Assembly: GCA_946186505.1 (NCBI GenBank)
Contig: CAMHNI010000035.1
Location: forward strand, 1 to 38,286
Direction of reading: 5' to 3'
DNA: 38,286 nt
Source of the DNA: an uncultured Prevotellaceae bacterium
GTDB lineage: Bacteria > Bacteroidota > Bacteroidia > Bacteroidales > Bacteroidaceae
The position numbers and the translations under genes were made by a program. The notes under the pieces were generated by a model. That model saw only the letters and a program-made list of their open reading frames with translations, was not told where the DNA came from and did not search any database. Position 1 is the stretch's first letter. Every line of letters begins with the position of its first letter. Positions 26,126 through 32,355 of the stretch are shown one piece after another.

Positions 26126-26158
26126 AAAAACGGAATGGCTTAGCAAAAAACCATTCCG
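26124..26158 (-). terminator. Rho-independent terminator of the 386-residue protein gene
   Basis: On the minus strand the stem CGGAATGG (26151-26158) pairs with CCATTCCG (26131-26138) around a 12-base loop and is followed by seven T. It lies 33 bases after the gene's stop. Confidence 0.85.
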
Positions 26159-26190
26159 AAAGCATCGGTTAAAAAAAACTAAACATTCAA

Positions 26191-27351
26191 TTATTCCATT
26201 CTTTCTTCATCACAAACCTCGTTGTATTTGCTTTCAAAGCTCGCAGTATCAAGCTTGCGTTGTTGGTCATTCCTGCCAATAGTTTTTCTGGCGGCGAAAA
26301 CAGTATTCCATGCAGGCCACGTGTGTGTACCAGTATAATCGGCCTTCAAGTATTTCTCGTAGAACTCATGTTCGTTGTCATGGCGCTTCTTAGTACTGGA
26401 GAGTATGTCGCACCAACTTAAACACTGAACGATACTATGAGTTTCAAATTGTCCGCCTGGTTTTATATCCAACAAAGAGTCTATATGTGCTTTTGCTATC
26501 CTCACTTTTTTAACCTTGTTAAAATCATTGCCCAGCAATCTTCTCTCAAGCGGAGAAATATTCATTTTAAGCGAGTTTAGGGATGAGTCGACTACCACAA
26601 AGCGTGAAAATTGAGACGTAGATGGGCCGTGGAAAAAGTCGTTAACAAATCCGTCACGTGTATCATATTCAAGCATTTTCTGATAAAGAGCATTGTCTGC
26701 ACTGAGATTTCCATTTCTGCAGTAATCATCTATCGTTTCTTTGTTTCGTTCCTCCTCTTCCCGATATTGTTTTTCGTAGAGTTGTTTCTTGCGTACTGGA
26801 TCGTTTTTGATTTCCTCCTCTTGAGCAATCGTGTCTTGGCACATGTGCTCGCCGTCCTCCATGTGGCTGATAATGAAATCAATTTCGGTCTTCAAGTCGA
26901 AAACCAACGTGCCGTAGGAAGCGGGCCCCCATAAATCTTGCTCGTAAGGTTTGTGGGTCAAGTATGATGCTTTGTAAACAGTTTGCTCAACTCCAGGCGG
27001 TGCAGCCTTTTGACTATATCTTGGCGAGGTAAATTCAAGCATATCTGACCATCTCTTACACTGAATTTTCGTTCTGTTCTGTAAACCTTCTGTTATCCCA
27101 AATTGATAAGTGTTCTTTGCCGCATATACACTGTTATAGTCCTCGGCATATTCAGACAGGTGGTATAACTCGGTATCTAATGTGCTGCGGCTATTACGGA
27201 AGTATGCAATCTTCTCCAATAGTTGTTCCTTGGTAGGCTTCTTTGCTTGTATACCTGCCATCACCTGTTCAATGGTTGGGTCCTGCATTGAGTCCCAAAC
27301 CTCCTGAAATCCATCTTTTGTCGGTGCAAATTTCTTTCTATAGTTGCTCAT
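26191..27351 (-). CDS. Orphan 386-residue protein of unknown function
   Basis: I do not recognise the family. The protein is soluble, with no signal or membrane segment, and rich in charged helices. One region (about 170-215) is a Glu/Lys-rich coiled coil (EEEIKNDPVRKKQLYEKQYR). Other features are a YHLSEYAEDYNSVYAAKN segment, a FVVVDSSLNSLKMNISPLER stretch, and an aromatic C-terminal part (HTWPAWNTVFAARKTIGRND). It has its own consensus promoter and a strong terminator, so it is an independent transcription unit. It lies between a VirE/DUF3987 pair and a restriction-modification system, so a mobile-element or defence role is a guess from position only. Base composition is more AT-rich than the core genes. 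Confidence 0.7.
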   Translation of the reverse strand: MSNYRKKFAPTKDGFQEVWDSMQDPTIEQVMAGIQAKKPTKEQLLEKIAYFRNSRSTLDTELYHLSEYAEDYNSVYAAKNTYQFGITEGLQNRTKIQCKRWSDMLEFTSPRYSQKAAPPGVEQTVYKASYLTHKPYEQDLWGPASYGTLVFDLKTEIDFIISHMEDGEHMCQDTIAQEEEIKNDPVRKKQLYEKQYREEEERNKETIDDYCRNGNLSADNALYQKMLEYDTRDGFVNDFFHGPSTSQFSRFVVVDSSLNSLKMNISPLERRLLGNDFNKVKKVRIAKAHIDSLLDIKPGGQFETHSIVQCLSWCDILSSTKKRHDNEHEFYEKYLKADYTGTHTWPAWNTVFAARKTIGRNDQQRKLDTASFESKYNEVCDEERME

Positions 27352-27387
27352 AGTGAGGATTTTTTATAAACATATTGTTTGCGCCCA

Positions 27388-27419
27388 CAAAATTAACACT
27401 TTCTTCTGATACCTCCAAA
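27388..27419 (-). promoter_or_regulatory. Promoter of the 386-residue protein gene (TTTG-20-TAATTTTG)
   Basis: On the minus strand TTTG (27416-27419) and TAATTTTG (27388-27395) are separated by 20 bases. The start codon at 27351 lies 36 bases downstream. Confidence 0.75.
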
Positions 27420-27507
27420 ACTTTTCTCCTTAAAATGCATATTTCAAACTATTTTTAGTACTTTCGCAGTCGCAAATACACTTAATAAACAAAAAAAGCT
27501 CTTTTTG

Positions 27508-27539
27508 TTTGGTTTTATACTTGTTTCTTTGTACCTTTG
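27508..27539 (+). promoter_or_regulatory. Promoter of the structured RNA (TTTG-20-TACCTTTG)
   Basis: TTTG at 27508-27511 and TACCTTTG at 27532-27539 with a 20-base spacer match the Bacteroidetes consensus fully. The expected start site falls at about 27545, the first base of a stable 5' hairpin. Confidence 0.8.
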
Positions 27540-27544
27540 CCGCT

Positions 27545-27803
27545 GGTTCGGGGAGAAATCCGGACCACAACAAAGCATTCGCTATTATTTCGCGTTCAGC
27601 CAAAAGCGTAGGAAACTTATTGGGAATAAAAAAAACGCAACGAGATAATACGTGGTGAGGTGACCGTAGTGGGGCATCTTGCGCAGTCTTATATAGCAAT
27701 GTATTCACACTAATGTGTGGTGCATACTTGTAAGACTGCCGGGGTTCCTTTCCTACGCTGCCTCGAAGCTGAACGCAAAAGGTGCATCACACTTTTTGCG
27801 TCT
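27545..27803 (+). ncRNA. Structured RNA of unknown family (about 260 nt), free-standing or leader of the RM operon
   Basis: Helices visible by eye, in order: 5' hairpin GGTTCGG/CCGGACC (27545-27566, one G-U); closing helix GCGTTCAGC (27592-27600) with GCTGAACGC (27768-27776); second helix 27605-27615 with 27749-27759, 11 perfect pairs; arm A CGCAA..GAT (27636-27646) with ATCTTGCG (27676-27683) enclosing a TACG/CGTA hairpin; arm B GCAGTCTTA (27683-27691) with TAAGACTGC (27731-27739) enclosing GTAT/ATAC and CACAC/GTGTG pairs. A terminator-like hairpin ends it. The layout is a three-way junction on a long stem. No coding frame is supported. It does not resemble tmRNA, RNase P RNA, SRP RNA or 6S RNA as I know them. 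Confidence 0.75.
27773..27801 (+). terminator. Terminator-like hairpin at the end of the structured RNA
   Basis: ACGCAAAA (27773-27780) pairs with TTTTGCGT (27794-27801) around 13 bases. The T-run is inside the stem rather than after it. Its first four bases also belong to the closing helix of the RNA, so the two structures compete. Confidence 0.55.
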
Positions 27804-27809
27804 TGGCGT

Positions 27810-27842
27810 GATTGATAGTTGATGCAATAAGTACTATCAATC
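27810..27842. promoter_or_regulatory. 10-bp inverted repeat directly upstream of the methyltransferase start
   Basis: GATTGATAGT (27810-27819) and ACTATCAATC (27833-27842) are perfect inverted copies with a 13-base spacer. The right arm ends 5 bases before the ATG at 27848. The repeat could be an operator for autorepression by the methyltransferase, or an mRNA hairpin that limits translation. Confidence 0.8.
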
Positions 27843-27847
27843 GTATA

Positions 27848-28834
27848 ATGGCAAAAAAAGCAGAAAGGAACAGAACTTTATCTGTCTCGCCTAAAGAGGC
27901 CGAGGCACTCGATGCTTTTATCAGGCGACCTGATGAACTGAAAGAAGGCTTCGAAAAGGATATTGTGGTGAATGGTGACTTGCTTGAGTGCATCGATAAG
28001 ATACCAGACAAATCCTTTGATCTCATTATTGTTGATCCTCCGTATAACCTGGATAAAGATTTTCATGGCAGGAAATTCGCTGCCATGAGCCAGGATGAAT
28101 ATGAAGACTACCTTCGTAGCTGGTTCTACAAAGTATGCGACAAATTAAAAGACGAGGGTTCTCTGTACATGTGTGGCGACTGGAAATGTACGTCTTCAAT
28201 GCAACGCGTAATTGAAGAACGTCTGACGGTTATTAACAGAATAACCTGGCAGCGGGAGAAGGGGCGTGGTGCTTTGTCAAATTGGAAGAATGGGATGGAG
28301 GATATTTGGTTTGCCGTGAAGAATCCCCGTAAGTATTATTTTGATGTTGAATCAGTAATGATGAAACGGAGAGTAATAGCTCCATACAAAGTTGACGGAA
28401 AGCCCAAAGACTGGGAAGAAACGTCTGAAGGTAATTTCAGGACAACCTATCCTTCGAATTTTTGGGATGACATCAGTATCCCATTCTGGTCTATGCCTGA
28501 GAACACAGACCATCCCACACAAAAGCCAGAAAAACTTTATGCAAAACTGATATTAGCATCTTCCAAAGAAGGTGATTACGTCTTCGACCCATTCCTCGGG
28601 AGTGGAACAGCAGCTGTAGTTGCCAAGAAGCTAAACCGTCATTACCTGGGAATAGAAATCAATCATGAGTATTGTCTGTGGACTATGAAGAGGCTAATGA
28701 ACGCTCTGGAAGACGATTCGATTCAAGGATACGCGGATGGTGTGTTCTGGGAACGCAATTCGCTCAATGTGCAAAAGAAAAGCATCAAACAGAATAGAAA
28801 GGAAAAAGATTTAGAAATAAACTTTGAACAATAG
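27848..28834 (+). CDS. Type II DNA adenine-N6 methyltransferase (beta class)
   Basis: 328 residues. The catalytic motif IV, VDPPYNL, is at residues 62-68. The SAM-binding motif I, DPFLGSGTAAV, comes late at about 247-257, the beta-class order. The middle part (WQREKGRGALSNWKNGMEDI, then WFAVKNPRKYYFDV) resembles RsrI-type GAATTC-like enzymes in layout, but the recognition site cannot be read from sequence. It modifies host DNA against the partner nuclease, which begins 1 base after its stop. The ATG at 27848 was chosen over an upstream TTG that lies inside the inverted repeat. GC content is lower than in the core genes. Confidence 0.9.
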   Translation: MAKKAERNRTLSVSPKEAEALDAFIRRPDELKEGFEKDIVVNGDLLECIDKIPDKSFDLIIVDPPYNLDKDFHGRKFAAMSQDEYEDYLRSWFYKVCDKLKDEGSLYMCGDWKCTSSMQRVIEERLTVINRITWQREKGRGALSNWKNGMEDIWFAVKNPRKYYFDVESVMMKRRVIAPYKVDGKPKDWEETSEGNFRTTYPSNFWDDISIPFWSMPENTDHPTQKPEKLYAKLILASSKEGDYVFDPFLGSGTAAVVAKKLNRHYLGIEINHEYCLWTMKRLMNALEDDSIQGYADGVFWERNSLNVQKKSIKQNRKEKDLEINFEQ

Positions 28835-28835
28835 T

Positions 28836-30005
28836 ATGAATACATCCTGTAAAGAATTCGTGAGTTATATTATTCATGATGCACCGAAATATAACAAGTC
28901 AAATGTAGAAGATGCAGCTTCGCGTCGCTACAAATTCGTGAAGGACAGAACTGTATACCACAATCAGTATTTCGCAGTAAGATTCAGCTATTCTAAATCT
29001 TCATCTGAGTCTTTCTCCAATACCGTCCTTTCTCTGTCAGTATTGGAGAAATATGATAAGATTCCTTTCTTTGTGGTATTAGTACGTCAGTCGGCAGACA
29101 ATTTGATATTATTGGCTAATACGACGTTCTTGAAGAAAATCAGTCATAGTTCACAAAAATTGAGCATGACAAACATCAAGGGAAGCTTCAATGGAGCTGA
29201 CATCATGAGAGACTATGGCGGAACAGCTAACAGTCCTGATAACTTCGATTACCTCTTTGCCATTCATCAGGGACTCGAATGGGAAGACAACTTGATGCGT
29301 CTCGTAGATGCGACTTCTAATATCGTTCCTGTGAACCAAAAGTTCTGTCCGACGGCAATAGAAGAAAAAAACATATTCAATTCTGTACAACGGGCAATAG
29401 ACTTTGTCAAGTCCAAATACTTCCAGGTGCTTGACGATGACTTGAATGAAAGGTGCAATAAATGTCGAAACGAAATACTCATCGCCTCACATATTGAAAA
29501 CACGAACATTCGCGGAAGACTGATAGAGAGTCTTATTACCTCGGATGACGAGGAAAGGAAAAGAATCATAGAGAATCTGAAAGATATGGAAAACGCCCTC
29601 CCTTCTTATGACACGAAAAACGGACTTGGAGATTATCACGTTGAATACAAAGATGCTGATACCTATACAGATATCAAGACCAAGGTTGTCTATCTTCACT
29701 CAAATCCAAAAGCATACAACGTCGACAAGTTCCTAAGGCAGATGGCCGATACAAGAAGTGTTTTTATGTTTTTCTTCATTGGCGTAGATGAGAGTAGCAT
29801 TTTCAACACGCTCTTATGTTCCGTCTATCATGATAAGCTCATCAGTAACACTATCATGCAGTTTCATTGGGCAGGACGCTCTACTCGCGGAGCCGCACAA
29901 TTCAATGGAACGGCAATCGATGAAATGCTGAAAGAGAATGGATTCTCGAATCATATCGACGTTTCCCAAGCGAAAGAATATTTGAAAGGGCTTCTAAATC
30001 GATAA
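28836..30005 (+). CDS. Putative Type II restriction endonuclease partner
   Basis: 389 residues. No named family is recognised, but the position immediately after the methyltransferase and the local pattern GLGDYHVEYKDAD then TYTDIKTKV support a PD-(D/E)xK-type site: Asp266 with Asp279-x-Lys281. A second charged region (about 200-245) with KCRNEILIASHIEN may be the specificity or dimer part. It would cut unmodified foreign DNA at the site protected by the methyltransferase. The one-base spacing keeps the two in one operon with methylase first, the safe order after entry into a new host. GC content is as low as that of the methyltransferase, suggesting joint transfer. Confidence 0.75.
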   Translation: MNTSCKEFVSYIIHDAPKYNKSNVEDAASRRYKFVKDRTVYHNQYFAVRFSYSKSSSESFSNTVLSLSVLEKYDKIPFFVVLVRQSADNLILLANTTFLKKISHSSQKLSMTNIKGSFNGADIMRDYGGTANSPDNFDYLFAIHQGLEWEDNLMRLVDATSNIVPVNQKFCPTAIEEKNIFNSVQRAIDFVKSKYFQVLDDDLNERCNKCRNEILIASHIENTNIRGRLIESLITSDDEERKRIIENLKDMENALPSYDTKNGLGDYHVEYKDADTYTDIKTKVVYLHSNPKAYNVDKFLRQMADTRSVFMFFFIGVDESSIFNTLLCSVYHDKLISNTIMQFHWAGRSTRGAAQFNGTAIDEMLKENGFSNHIDVSQAKEYLKGLLNR

Positions 30006-30019
30006 CTCGCGAGACCGCG

Positions 30020-30046
30020 TGAAGCCATGCCAGTAGCAAGGCTTCA
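30020..30046 (+). terminator. Hairpin after the RM operon, possible weak terminator
   Basis: TGAAGCC (30020-30026) pairs with GGCTTCA (30040-30046) across 13 bases, 14 bases after the endonuclease stop. There is no T-run, so termination is uncertain. Confidence 0.35.
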
Positions 30047-30183
30047 GCAAGCCGTGGACGGATGAGGAACTTTACAAGAAGTACGGCTTGACGGACGAGG
30101 AAATACAGTTCATGCACAACGGGGTCGGTTCCGCTGTGCACTTTTCCAAGAATATCCGAAGTTTTTTTGGCCATTTAGTGTGA
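30037..30183 (+). pseudogene. C-terminal stub of a large DNA methyltransferase (Type IIG/PglX-like)
   Basis: In the frame opening at 30037 the residues KPWTDEELYKKYGLTDEEI (30049-30105) match the ending shared by large adenine-specific methyltransferases of the Type IIG/PglX kind (typically W/WTDEELYKYFGLTxEEIxFIE). Nothing of the upstream 800-1200 residues remains. After QFMHN the frame runs into unrelated sequence to a TGA at 30181. It is a remnant of an earlier modification gene replaced at this site. Confidence 0.7.
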
Positions 30184-30217
30184 TTCTGCAGGAAAATGAT
30201 TATCTTTGCCTGCAGAA
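30184..30217 (+). promoter_or_regulatory. Transposase promoter embraced by a 9-bp inverted repeat
   Basis: TTCTGCAGG (30184-30192) and CCTGCAGAA (30209-30217) are perfect inverted arms. Between them lies the -7 box TATCTTTG (30201-30208). The last arm base is the first base of the ATG, so the predicted transcript is nearly leaderless. The palindrome may be an operator, or the DNA hairpin bound by the encoded REP-type transposase. Confidence 0.75.
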
Positions 30218-31380
30218 TGACAACATCGAGCTATCGTCCACGCAATGCAGGGCATGACTACTTTGGTCGCGGCACCTATCTCATCACTCTGGTGGTAAGT
30301 GGCCGTGAGCAGTTGCTTTCACACCTCACAGCTGAAACGGGGAGTGGTGCGCTGACAGGCCGGGCACTTACGCTCACCCCTTTGGGTGAGGCCGTTGAGC
30401 AAACATGGCTGAGAACGCCTGAGGCGCAGGCAGTCCACGGTAACCGCGTTGTGGTGCATGCCTGCGTATGCATGCCCGACCACTTTCATGGTGTCATCGA
30501 GGTGCTCGAGCCAATGGAGTGGAGCCTTGGTGATATCATTCAGGCCTTCAAGGCCGTGTGCACCAGTCGGTGGCAGAGGCTGCAGGGGCTCGCGGCATCA
30601 ACAGATCGGCCGATATCGGTCAATCTGGCAGAAGCGCCGGGATGGCTGCGCGAGAAGGCCCTGCAGCATGACAGCGAGGGCTCGCTGATAAGGAGCCTGT
30701 CGAAGAAACAGCGCCAGGAGTACTATGCCCTCGTCGGCAGGAATCAGCAGCCGCTTTTCGACGACAACTACGACGACACGGTCTGTCTCGACGACCGTCA
30801 CCGAGAGGCCATGATAGCCTATGTCCACGACAACCCTCGCCGTGCCTTGCTGCGAAAAATGCTGCCCGACGTCATGCGCCGCTGTCTGCACGTGCGCATC
30901 GGTAACCGCAGTTATGGCGCTTTCGGCAATCTGTTCCTGCTGCGATGGGCGCGAAAGATACAGGTGCAATGCCATCGTCGGCATCCTGTCAGCGGCCAGC
31001 CCTATGAGGATACTGCCGACTACGCCAGCCAGCGCCGGATGTGGGAGACGGCTATCCAAGAGGGCTGTACCGTCATTGTTACGCCTGGTGTCTCTGGTGG
31101 TGAACGGCTAATGAAGAACGAATGCCTGGACAGGGGATTTCCGTTGATACACTTGCAGAAGGAGCCCATCGGTGCCTTCTGGAAACCAGAGCGGCGACGC
31201 TTCGATGCTTGTGCCAATGGCACCTTACTGATTCTCGCGCCCTGGGATCTGGATGCGATGGGTAGTGTCGGCGGCGTACCCTCAGACAGCGACTATAGCC
31301 GCTTCCACAACCTTAACACGCTGGCGGCAGAAATCTGTTCTTTCTATGGAGAGGCAAAAATAATGGCAGACCACAGGTGA
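30217..31380 (+). CDS. RAYT/IS200-like Y1 transposase fused to a Rossmann (SLOG/DprA-like) domain
   Basis: 387 residues. The N-terminal Y1 transposase part (1 to about 210) has the RAYT start SYRPRNAGHDYF, the HUH metal motif PDHFHGVIEV (His89, His91), and the tyrosine-bearing segment MIAYVHDNPRRAL (Tyr202). From about 225 a second domain follows: YGAFGNLFLLRW, then TVIVTPGVSGGERLMKNECL, FPLIHLQKEPIGAFWKP, and LLILAPWDLDAM. This resembles DprA/SLOG-like nucleotide-binding folds. RAYTs are usually single-copy domesticated transposases that act on REP hairpins; ordinary ones lack the second domain. No TnpB-like gene lies nearby. Confidence 0.8.
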   Translation: MTTSSYRPRNAGHDYFGRGTYLITLVVSGREQLLSHLTAETGSGALTGRALTLTPLGEAVEQTWLRTPEAQAVHGNRVVVHACVCMPDHFHGVIEVLEPMEWSLGDIIQAFKAVCTSRWQRLQGLAASTDRPISVNLAEAPGWLREKALQHDSEGSLIRSLSKKQRQEYYALVGRNQQPLFDDNYDDTVCLDDRHREAMIAYVHDNPRRALLRKMLPDVMRRCLHVRIGNRSYGAFGNLFLLRWARKIQVQCHRRHPVSGQPYEDTADYASQRRMWETAIQEGCTVIVTPGVSGGERLMKNECLDRGFPLIHLQKEPIGAFWKPERRRFDACANGTLLILAPWDLDAMGSVGGVPSDSDYSRFHNLNTLAAEICSFYGEAKIMADHR

Positions 31381-31381
31381 T

Positions 31382-31693
31382 TTCTCCAGACTCCGGTGGA
31401 CTGCCCCTGAACCAGGCCTAACGTTTCAGCAGCATTTCTTCCTGGCTGTTGGCGAACAATACTACGACAATCAGGAAGCAGAACAGGCATCGGGTCGCAC
31501 TCATCAGCAAAAGACGTGGATAGGTTATCGGCGTCTGCCCCATATATTCACGTCGCAAGATGTAGATTTGTGTTTCGGCTACGAGGGCAAGACGGGCAGC
31601 ATCTGCAGCAAGTTGAAACGACTCGTTGACGATGGGCTGGCCGTGAAAATCACCAAAGGCGAAGACAAGGGTAAATATCGCAAGCTGATGTAA
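31382..31693 (+). pseudogene. C-terminal winged-helix remnant of an unidentified gene
   Basis: The frame is open from just after the transposase stop to a TAA at 31691-31693. From about 31420 the residues look coding: FFLAVGEQYYDNQEAEQ, RRLPHIFTSQDVDLCFGYEG, then SICSKLKRLVDDGLAVKI. The last part reads as a winged helix. It has no start codon in context and no N-terminal domain. I suspect the end of a primase/DUF3987- or DUF3874-type protein like those at 23-25 kb, but cannot prove it. Confidence 0.5.
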
Positions 31694-32032
31694 ACGTAGT
31701 GCCATATTGCGATATTGCATTGCCTTTGTTTTCAGGGTACACACCAAGAAAGGCGGCTGTCGGAAGATAGTCGCCTCTTTGCGTGTGGGAGTGGGAGCGA
31801 GAGTTGAGACTCTTTTTGCAAATTATTGTCCCAAAGCAGCGCGTGGCTGACCATGGCGAGGTATAACAGTTCGTAGAATCGATGATACGCCCGATGGAAT
31901 CAACAACAGAAAGATAATAACAATAAGGCGCTCTTTGACAAGATTTTGATTGGAAAATTTGACCTGCAGTCGAATTTTGTCACGACTCAACAAAGAAAAT
32001 GCAAGCATTTCTTTGTATTCGCTGCTCCAAAA
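31694..32032. other. Intergenic stretch without a recognisable gene
   Basis: It holds the terminator-like hairpin at 31751-31780 and then about 250 bases of mixed sequence with scattered stops in all frames. No further gene or RNA is recognised before the toxin-antitoxin promoter. Confidence 0.5.
31751..31780 (+). terminator. Terminator-like hairpin after the winged-helix remnant
   Basis: AGGCGGCT (31751-31758) pairs with AGTCGCCT (31769-31776; one G-U) and is followed by CTTT. It was probably the terminator of the gene now reduced to the remnant at 31382-31693. Confidence 0.65.
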
Positions 32033-32064
32033 TTTGGAAGTTTCGTGGAAACTCGTTATCTTTG
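32033..32064 (+). promoter_or_regulatory. Toxin-antitoxin promoter with palindrome in the spacer
   Basis: TTTG (32033-32036) and TATCTTTG (32057-32064) are 20 bases apart. The spacer contains the palindrome AGTTTC-GTG-GAAACT (32039-32053), well placed for repression by an antitoxin or toxin-antitoxin complex. The antitoxin start lies 27 bases downstream of the -7 box. Confidence 0.8.
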
Positions 32065-32091
32065 CAGCCATAAAAGTATAAATGTGTGATT

Positions 32092-32355
32092 ATGACTGTA
32101 CGGGAAATGAAGAACGATGCCGTTAGGCGTATCAACCTTATAGACGAGAGTGACGAGAAAGCGATCCAGTCTATTTGGCTTTACGTTACGTCAACTTTGC
32201 CGTTACAAAATGAAAAGGACAAAGAGACCCTTCGTCGAGCCAAGGCAAAAGAACTGGCCCATTCCTTCCTAGGCAGTTTTGCAGCAAGCAGGACAGAAAA
32301 GGACTGGAAGCAGGTAAAGGAAGATTATCTAATAGAGAAATACTCATCAAAATGA
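32092..32355 (+). CDS. Putative antitoxin of a PIN toxin-antitoxin pair
   Basis: 87 residues from the ATG at 32092 (a GTG at 32086 is an alternative). The N-terminus (MTVREMKNDAVRRINLIDES) is helical. The middle (KAIQSIWLYVTSTLP) and the charged C-terminus (EKDWKQVKEDYLIEKYSSK) fit a small antitoxin that binds DNA with one end and covers the toxin with the other. Its TGA overlaps the toxin ATG (ATGA), the usual coupling. The family is not one I can name. Confidence 0.75.
   Translation: MTVREMKNDAVRRINLIDESDEKAIQSIWLYVTSTLPLQNEKDKETLRRAKAKELAHSFLGSFAASRTEKDWKQVKEDYLIEKYSSK

Noticed and set aside
27545..27803. Retron msr-msd or tracrRNA-like interpretation of the structured RNA
   Set aside because: No reverse transcriptase, Cas gene or repeat array lies nearby. 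Inverted repeats alone are not enough.
27545..27803. tmRNA, RNase P RNA, SRP RNA or 6S RNA
   Set aside because: Their conserved blocks (tRNA-like ends, the P4 core, the GGAA SRP loop, the central bubble of 6S RNA) could not be found. A covariance search is still needed.
30217..31380. IS200/IS605 element with TnpB and omega RNA
   Set aside because: The protein is RAYT-like rather than TnpA of IS605. No tnpB or guide-RNA-like 3' end is present on either side.
31418..31747. 109-codon open frame on the minus strand
   Set aside because: The plus strand at the same place carries a coherent winged-helix C-terminus and a fitting terminator. The minus frame resembles nothing.
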